NCBI GenBank assembly: GCA_900320735.1
Contig: ONTJ01000032.1
Span: 1 to 35,128 of the forward strand
DNA from: an uncultured Eubacteriales bacterium
Lineage (GTDB): Bacteria > Bacillota_I > Bacilli_A > RF39 > UBA660
Length of the DNA stretch: 35,128 bases
Direction of reading: 5' to 3'
Shown: in pieces, positions 29,414 to 35,128 of the stretch
How positions within the stretch are numbered: position 1 is the stretch's first letter
Layout: every line of letters starts with the position of its first letter
Made by a program: the position numbers and the translations under genes
The notes under the pieces: model-generated
What the model was told of the DNA's origin: nothing
Seen by the model: only the letters and a program-made list of their open reading frames with translations
The model's database searches: none

Positions 29414-31835
29414 CTGTATCTTCACTTTCACTTGTTGCAATTGTTGTAACTTTTTGATCATCTTTTAAGTGGATTAATCTTACACCTTGTGTAACTCTAC
29501 TCATTTTAGATACTTGACTCATAGGTATTCTAATAATTATTCCACTATCTGTTATAATCATCAAATCTTCATTATCACTTACATTTTTAACTGATACTAA
29601 ATTACCATTCTTTTCAGTAATATTTAAGGCCTTAACACCTTTACTTCCTCTATGTGTAAGTCTGTATTCATCAATATTTGTTCTCTTTCCATATCCTTTT
29701 TCAGTTATTATTAATATGTCACTTGTCTTATCGACTTTTTCAGCACTAACACACATAACGTCTTCTGGTATATCAATTCCTCGTACACCACTTGCAGTTC
29801 TACCCATTACTCTTATTTCATTTTCATTAAATCTGACAAGTCTTCCATTTGATGCACCTATTACTATTTCATTTTCTCCATTTGTCTTTGATACAAATAA
29901 TAATTCGTCTTCTTCTTTTAATGTTATCGCAATTTTACCACTTTTTCTAATACTATCAAATTCTGAAAGTTCTGTTCTCTTAACAAGACCATTCTTTGTT
30001 ACAAATGTAATATACTTATCTTCATCATCCTTAGATACATTCAAAATAGTATTAATTTTTTCATTTTTTTCTAGTTGTAATAAATTTATTATTGGTAATC
30101 CTTTTGCTTGTCTTGAAAATTCTGGTATTTCATAACCTTTAATTCTATATACTTTTCCTTTGTTTGAAAAGAATAATATGTGATCATGTGTTTTTACTGT
30201 TACCATTTGTTCAACAAAATCTTCCTCATTTGTAGACATACCTTTAACACCAACTCCACCTTTATTTTGAAGTTTATAAGTGTCTGTAGTAAGTCTCTTA
30301 ATATAACCCTTATTAGTTAAAGTTATTATAATATCTTCAACTGGTATTAGTGATTCATCTTCAATGTAATCAATAGCTGTCATATCTATATTTGTTCTTC
30401 TTTCATCAGCATATTTATCTTTTATTTCTTGAAGTTCTTCTTTTATGATAGCTAATACTTTTTCTTCACTTGCAAGTATTGATTTTAATTCTTCTATTTT
30501 TGCAAGTAATTCTCTTAATTCATTTTCAATTTTTTCTCTTTCTAATCCAGTTAATCTACGAAGCTTCATTTCTAATATTGCATCAGCTTGTAAATCTGTA
30601 AGTCCAAATTTACTCATTAATCCATTTTTAGCTTCTTCATCTGTTTTAGATCCTCTTATTAGTTTAATTACTTCATCTAAGTGATCAAGTGCAATCTTTA
30701 AGCCCTCTAATATATGAACTCTTTTTTCTGCTTTATCAAGTTCATATTTACATCTTCTGATTATTATTTCCTTTTGATAATCAATATATTTAGATATGAT
30801 ATCCTTTAATCCAAGTGTTTTTGGTACACCTTGATCTAGCATTAAAAATATTATTCCATAATTTGTTTGAAATTGAGTATGTTTATATAGATTATTTAAT
30901 ACTACTTGTGCATTTGCATCTTTTTTTAGTGTTATTGTTATTTTAACACCATCTTTAAGATCTGTATGATAGTCTGCAATTCCATCTATGGTTTTATTGT
31001 GTACAAGTTCTGCTACTTTATTTTTTAAGTCAGATGTATTAACACCATAAGGTACTTCATCTATTATTATTTGATGTTTACCACCAACTTCTTCAATTCT
31101 CGCTCTTGATCTAATTGTAATTGTTCCTCTACCTGTTTCATAAGCTTTCTTTATTCCACTATTACCAAGTATTAGAGCTCCTGTTGGAAAGTCGGGACCT
31201 TTTATATATTTCATTAATCCATCAGTATCTATTTCCGGATTATCAATATATGCTATACATCCATCTATTACTTCTCCCAAGTTGTGAGGTGGAATATTTG
31301 TAGCCATACCAACGGCAATTCCCATTGTTCCATTTACTAATATATTTGGAAATCTTGATGGTAACACAACTGGTTCTTTTTCTGTTTCATCAAAATTTGG
31401 AATAAAGTCTATTGTATTTTTTCCTATATCTCTTAATAATTCTAGTGAAATCTTAGAAAGTCTAGATTCAGTATAACGCATTGCTGCAGCACCATCACCA
31501 TCAATATTTCCAAAATTTCCATGACCATCTACAAGTGGCGCTCTATAACTAAAGTTTTGAGCCATTCTTACCATTGCTTCATATATTGATGAATCCCCAT
31601 GTGGATGATATTTTCCCATTACATCTCCGACAATTCTTGCCGATTTTCTGTGTGGTTTATCAGGCATATGTCCTGACTCAAACATTGACCATAAAATTCT
31701 TCTATGTACTGGTTTTAATCCATCTCTTAGATCTGGTAATGCACGAGAAACTATAACACTCATTGAATAATCTATAAAAGATTGTTCTATTTCAGTAACT
31801 ATATCATTTTCTTCTAATTTATCTTTAATATCCAT
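29397..31835 (-). CDS. gyrA: DNA gyrase subunit A
   Basis: 812 residues. Breakage-reunion domain with catalytic Tyr121 ([10 protein letters not shown]), the quinolone-determining region [14 protein letters not shown] (Ser82/Ser83 and Glu86 at the usual contact places, no obvious resistance change), and a coiled-coil gate (about 365-490). The C-terminal beta-pinwheel starts at about 500. Its GyrA box is QNKGGVG (residues 523-529) rather than the canonical QRRGGRG-like form, so DNA wrapping may be weaker. It is 15 bases after gyrB, same operon, ending in a strong terminator. GyrA rather than ParC because of the gyrB-gyrA-recF context and pinwheel repeats. Confidence 0.96.
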   Translation of the reverse strand: MDIKDKLEENDIVTEIEQSFIDYSMSVIVSRALPDLRDGLKPVHRRILWSMFESGHMPDKPHRKSARIVGDVMGKYHPHGDSSIYEAMVRMAQNFSYRAPLVDGHGNFGNIDGDGAAAMRYTESRLSKISLELLRDIGKNTIDFIPNFDETEKEPVVLPSRFPNILVNGTMGIAVGMATNIPPHNLGEVIDGCIAYIDNPEIDTDGLMKYIKGPDFPTGALILGNSGIKKAYETGRGTITIRSRARIEEVGGKHQIIIDEVPYGVNTSDLKNKVAELVHNKTIDGIADYHTDLKDGVKITITLKKDANAQVVLNNLYKHTQFQTNYGIIFLMLDQGVPKTLGLKDIISKYIDYQKEIIIRRCKYELDKAEKRVHILEGLKIALDHLDEVIKLIRGSKTDEEAKNGLMSKFGLTDLQADAILEMKLRRLTGLEREKIENELRELLAKIEELKSILASEEKVLAIIKEELQEIKDKYADERRTNIDMTAIDYIEDESLIPVEDIIITLTNKGYIKRLTTDTYKLQNKGGVGVKGMSTNEEDFVEQMVTVKTHDHILFFSNKGKVYRIKGYEIPEFSRQAKGLPIINLLQLEKNEKINTILNVSKDDEDKYITFVTKNGLVKRTELSEFDSIRKSGKIAITLKEEDELLFVSKTNGENEIVIGASNGRLVRFNENEIRVMGRTASGVRGIDIPEDVMCVSAEKVDKTSDILIITEKGYGKRTNIDEYRLTHRGSKGVKALNITEKNGNLVSVKNVSDNEDLMIITDSGIIIRIPMSQVSKMSRVTQGVRLIHLKDDQKVTTIATSESEDTEVIEE

Positions 31836-31850
31836 CTATAAAACTCCCTT

Positions 31851-33770
31851 CTATATATCCAAATTACTATAAGTAGCATTTGCTTCTATAAATTCTCTTC
31901 TAGGCTCTACTTCTTCGCCCATTAATTTTGAGAATGCCGCATCAGCTTCTATTGCATCAGCTACTGTAATTTTTCTAAGTACTCTTGTATTAATATCCAT
32001 TGTTGTTTCATTTAATTGATCTGCATCCATTTCTCCTAAACCTTTCATACGGTTTATTACACAACCTTTTCTCGCAGATTCTGGTAATTTTGAAAGATAA
32101 TCTTCTTTTTCCTCTTCTGTTAAAACATATTTAGTAGTTTTACCGTGTTTTATACTAAATAATGGTGGTTGTGCAGCATATACATGTCCAGCTTCAACAA
32201 TTGGTCTAAAAAATCTATAAAATAATGTTAGTAACAATACTCTTATATGTGATCCATCAACATCGGCATCAGTCATTATTATTATCTTATTGTATCTAAG
32301 TTTACTTAAATCAAATTCTTGACCTATACCTGTTCCAAAAGCAGTTATTATTGTTCTTATTTCTTCATTTGATAAAGCTTTATCCATTCTAGCTTTTTCA
32401 ACATTCAATATTTTTCCTCTAAGTGGAAGTATAGCTTGAGTCATAGAATTACGACCTACTTTAGCAGATCCTCCAGCTGAATCTCCCTCGACTATAAATA
32501 TTTCACATATTGAAGGATCTTTTTCCTTACAATCAGCCAATTTACCACCAAAGTTTACTACATCTAAATCACTTTTTCTTCTTGTTAATTCTCTTGCTTT
32601 CTTAGCTGCAATTCTTGCACGAGATGCAGTCATTGCTTTTTCTATTATTATTCTTGCTTCATCAGGATTTTCTAATAAAAATCTTTCAAAACCATTTGAA
32701 AATATATTATCAGCTAATTTTCTAACTTCTGAATTACCTAATCTTCCTTTTGTTTGACCTTCAAATTGTGGATTAGGATGTTTACAAGATATAATCATTG
32801 TAAGTCCTTCTTTAACATCATCGCCTGTTAGAGATTCATCTTTATCTTTTAATATATTATTCTTCTTAGCATAATTATTAATAACTCTTGTTAATGCTCT
32901 TCTTACACCTTCTTCATGTGTACCACCATCATGTGTATTTATGTTATTAACGAATGAATAAATACTATCTGAATAACCAGAATTATATTGCATAGCAACT
33001 TCGAACATTACCCCATCTTCTTCACCTGTCAAATGTATTATTTCATCATGTATTGGAGTTTTATTTTTATTTAAATATTTAACATATTCACTTATTCCAC
33101 CTTCATAATGGAATGTTTCACCTGTAGAATTGTCATCATTTCTATCATCTCGTAAAGTCAATTTAAGTCCTTTATTTAAAAATGCAAGTTCTCTTGTTCT
33201 AACTCTTAGAGTATTGTAATCATAAATATCTGTATCAAATATTTCAGAATCAGGTTTAAATGTTACTGTTGTTCCAGTTCTATTTTCTTCACAATCACCT
33301 ATTACAGTTAATTGTTTTTCTGTTTTTCCACCATCTTTAAATTTTGCTTCATATATTTTTCCATCTTTATATACTCTAACAACTACCCATGAAGAAAGTG
33401 CATTAACTACAGAAGCACCTACACCATGTAGACCTCCAGATACCTTATATCCTCCTCCACCAAATTTACCACCTGCATGAAGTACTGTATAAACTGTTTC
33501 TACGGTTGATATTCCTGTTTTTTTATGTATTCCAACTGGAATACCTCTACCATTATCCTTAACTGTTATAGAATTATCTTTATTTATAATAATTTCTATA
33601 TTATTACAAAATCCAGCAAGAGCTTCATCTATTGAATTATCTACTATTTCCCATACTAGATGATGAAGACCTTTAACATCTGTTGTACCTATATACATAC
33701 CTGGTCTTTTTCTTACTGCCTCAAGTCCTTCTAATACTTGAATTGCGGATGCATCATAATTGTCTTTCAT
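31851..33770 (-). CDS. gyrB: DNA gyrase subunit B
   Basis: 639 residues, full length. GHKL ATPase domain ([39 protein letters not shown]), transducer domain, and Toprim domain with [13 protein letters not shown] (Glu) and [12 protein letters not shown] (DxD). C-terminal [10 protein letters not shown] motif. It supplies the ATPase for negative supercoiling with GyrA. One-base gap after recF and 15 bases before gyrA, typical operon. Confidence 0.97.
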   Translation of the reverse strand: MKDNYDASAIQVLEGLEAVRKRPGMYIGTTDVKGLHHLVWEIVDNSIDEALAGFCNNIEIIINKDNSITVKDNGRGIPVGIHKKTGISTVETVYTVLHAGGKFGGGGYKVSGGLHGVGASVVNALSSWVVVRVYKDGKIYEAKFKDGGKTEKQLTVIGDCEENRTGTTVTFKPDSEIFDTDIYDYNTLRVRTRELAFLNKGLKLTLRDDRNDDNSTGETFHYEGGISEYVKYLNKNKTPIHDEIIHLTGEEDGVMFEVAMQYNSGYSDSIYSFVNNINTHDGGTHEEGVRRALTRVINNYAKKNNILKDKDESLTGDDVKEGLTMIISCKHPNPQFEGQTKGRLGNSEVRKLADNIFSNGFERFLLENPDEARIIIEKAMTASRARIAAKKARELTRRKSDLDVVNFGGKLADCKEKDPSICEIFIVEGDSAGGSAKVGRNSMTQAILPLRGKILNVEKARMDKALSNEEIRTIITAFGTGIGQEFDLSKLRYNKIIIMTDADVDGSHIRVLLLTLFYRFFRPIVEAGHVYAAQPPLFSIKHGKTTKYVLTEEEKEDYLSKLPESARKGCVINRMKGLGEMDADQLNETTMDINTRVLRKITVADAIEADAAFSKLMGEEVEPRREFIEANATYSNLDI

Positions 33771-33771
33771 T

Positions 33772-34875
33772 TTATTTTACCTCCCTTACTACCTTTGCAT
33801 TATCTACTTTAAATATATCTGCTTCTTTTAGTAATTTTCTACTTACATTTTTTAAATCAGTTGATGTTATAAATACCTGCAGATCATTATTTATATATTG
33901 AATAATATTATTTTTTTTATTTTTATCAAGTTCACTAAATATATCATCAAGTAAAAGGATCGGATTAACTTCCTTAATATTTTTAAATATTTCTACTTCT
34001 GATAATTTTATTGCCAGAATAGCTATCCTATGTTGACCTTGAGAACCATAATTATTTATTTTTATATTATCAATATATACAGAAAAATCGTCTTTGTGTG
34101 CACCATGTAATGTTACTTTCTGAAATAATTCATTTTCAAATGATTTATCAAATTTTTCTTTTATTTTCTTATACATATTTTCTTGTGTATCTACTTCAAT
34201 AAAAGTTTCATATTTCACATAAATATTATCTTTTTTTGTTAATCCATAATATATTTTCTTTATATATTTATTTATCTCTTTTATATATTCATCCCTATAT
34301 TTTATAATTTTAATATTTTCTTTTATTAATTCTTCAGTTAAAACATTAAAATATACTCTATCAAAATTTTTATTATTTTTTAAATAATCATTTCTACTTT
34401 TTAATATTTTATTATATTTATAAATACATTTAATATAATTATTATAAAGTTGACCTATTTCAATATTTAAAAAATACCTTCTATCAGATGGAGTTCCTTT
34501 TATTATTTCTAAATCATCAGGACAAAACATGATTACATTAATATTAGATAAATAATCACTTATTTTTTTAATAGGATTATCATTAATACTAACTTTTTTA
34601 CCCTTACTATTTAGAATAATTTCATATTTGCTTGATAAAGATGAATTTTTTTTAACCTTTCCACTTACTTTTAAAAATTCTTCATTATTTTTAATAATGA
34701 AATTTTCTTTAGTAGTTCTATGTGACTTAGTTATAGATAAAAAATATATACTCTCTAATATATTAGTTTTACCTTGAGCATTATTTCCAATGAAAATATT
34801 AATTTTTTTGTTAAATTTAAGCTTCAAATTAGAATAATTTCGATAATTTTTTAACTCAATTTCTTTCAAAAACAT
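33772..34875 (-). CDS. recF: DNA replication and repair protein RecF
   Basis: SMC-like ATPase that helps load RecA at gaps, 367 residues. Walker [15 protein letters not shown] (about residues 28-41), signature [11 protein letters not shown], Walker [17 protein letters not shown]. The central part is Lys/Asn/Ile-rich. The ATG is preceded by only a weak AGGT. A better ribosome binding site belongs to a 10-codon minicistron (34866-34898) that overlaps its start, so translation may be coupled. The usual upstream dnaN and S4-domain genes are absent; a ComK-like gene lies there. Confidence 0.96.
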   Translation of the reverse strand: MFLKEIELKNYRNYSNLKLKFNKKINIFIGNNAQGKTNILESIYFLSITKSHRTTKENFIIKNNEEFLKVSGKVKKNSSLSSKYEIILNSKGKKVSINDNPIKKISDYLSNINVIMFCPDDLEIIKGTPSDRRYFLNIEIGQLYNNYIKCIYKYNKILKSRNDYLKNNKNFDRVYFNVLTEELIKENIKIIKYRDEYIKEINKYIKKIYYGLTKKDNIYVKYETFIEVDTQENMYKKIKEKFDKSFENELFQKVTLHGAHKDDFSVYIDNIKINNYGSQGQHRIAILAIKLSEVEIFKNIKEVNPILLLDDIFSELDKNKKNNIIQYINNDLQVFITSTDLKNVSRKLLKEADIFKVDNAKVVREVK

Positions 34876-34898
34876 TTTAAACCTATTTTTTTGCCCAT
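34866..34898 (-). other. 10-codon minicistron overlapping the recF start
   Basis: ATG at 34898 with AAAGGTG five bases upstream encodes [10 protein letters not shown] and stops at TGA (34866-34868), which is 10 bases inside recF in another frame. It could couple ribosome loading to recF. It is not known to be translated. Confidence 0.4.
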
Positions 34899-34943
34899 AT
34901 TTTCACCTTTCTATAAAAATAATGCTACTCTACACACAATATA

Positions 34944-34952
34944 ATTATAACA
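34944..34952 (-). promoter_or_regulatory. Extended -10 promoter of recF-gyrB-gyrA
   Basis: TGTTATAAT about 45 bases before the minicistron; no good -35 at 17 bases. The only promoter-like sequence between the ComK-like gene and recF. Confidence 0.55.
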
Positions 34953-34998
34953 TAAAATGAGGTGTTTTTGTGCCTATTTTTTCAAAAAAAAGAAAAAT

Positions 34999-35128
34999 TT
35001 AGTATATTTTTCTTTTATTTAATATTGAATCAAGTTTAGTAGCTCTTAAATATTGATTATCAAATGAACCATATGATATATCTATAATTAATTCTTCACC
35101 ATTTTCAAATATAATTAAAGATTTTCCA
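34999..35128 (-). CDS. comK: ComK-family competence transcription factor, C-terminal part (cut by window edge)
   Basis: The last 42 residues before TAA at 34999. The segment IIFENGEELIIDISYGSFDN followed by QYLRATKLDSIL aligns with B. subtilis ComK VTFSNGKTMELPISYNSFEN followed by QVYRTAWLRTKF. The shared core is F-NG, then ISY-SF-NQ, then R and L at the same spacing. ComK is the master activator of DNA-uptake genes. The protein ends soon after this motif, much earlier than B. subtilis ComK, so it is a shorter family member. The N-terminal part is beyond the window. Reasonable but not certain, as only a third of the protein is visible. Confidence 0.75.
   Translation of the reverse strand, partial: GKSLIIFENGEELIIDISYGSFDNQYLRATKLDSILNKRKIY

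Overview
The window is one contiguous stretch of a very AT-rich bacterial chromosome in which every recognisable gene lies on the minus strand. Gene content and order match the origin-proximal arm of low-GC Gram-positive (Bacillota) genomes. Read in the direction of transcription (right to left): comK-like, recF, gyrB, gyrA, SRP RNA, tadA, dnaX, ybaB, recR, bofA, holB, ricT, trmN6, rsmI, pth, mfd, spoVT, dut, metS, tatD, rsmA, yabG, veg, spoVG, yabP, yabQ, divIC, mrnC, rlmB, sigH, secE, nusG, rplK, rplA, rplJ, rplL, rsmC-like, rpoB, rpoC. In Bacillus subtilis these genes are spread over more than 100 kb, so this genome looks strongly compacted. UGA is used as a stop codon (for example in rsmI), so this is not a code-4 Mollicute. 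Sporulation genes (yabG, yabP, yabQ, spoVT, bofA, spoVG) point to a spore-forming or recently spore-forming member of the Bacilli, plausibly an uncultured gut lineage near the Mollicutes. That placement is inference.

Layout. (1) 1-6224: rpoC (partial) and rpoB behind their own promoter, three unrecognised small genes, and an rsmC-like methyltransferase. These separate rpoBC from rplJL. (2) 6227-9440: ribosomal protein and nusG/secE block with an L10 leader, two copies of a probable L1-binding element, and strong sigma-A promoters. (3) 9433-13879: sigH, rlmB, mrnC, divIC, yabQ, yabP, spoVG, a prepilin-like gene, veg, yabG. (4) 13922-26985: housekeeping RNA modification, repair, tRNA and replication genes plus spoVT, bofA and a small lipoprotein. 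(5) 26990-29396: dnaX, tadA, a short SRP RNA, four perfect parS sites and one perfect Noc-binding site. The Noc site sits between two identical 21-bp repeats. (6) 29397-35128: gyrA, gyrB, recF, and at the right edge the end of a ComK-family gene.

How it works together: the right half carries chromosome segregation signals (Spo0J/ParB and Noc targets) next to replication and supercoiling genes. The left half carries the transcription and translation core. Regulation is compact. Several -35 boxes overlap the stop codons of upstream genes, several -10 boxes sit about 6 bases before the Shine-Dalgarno, and terminators often overlap the last codons of genes.

No stretch longer than 300 bases lacks a gene. 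The larger gaps (4322-4459, 7109-7273, 8466-8593, 28610-28726, 29159-29396, 34876-34998) are filled with promoters, leaders, terminators, parS/Noc sites and the SRP RNA. I see no tRNA, rRNA, insertion sequence or CRISPR array, and no convincing plus-strand gene. Start codons were re-chosen by Shine-Dalgarno position and family alignment for rpoB, rplJ, rplA, rplK, rsmA, tatD, rsmI, ricT, holB, tadA and the gene ending at 5258.
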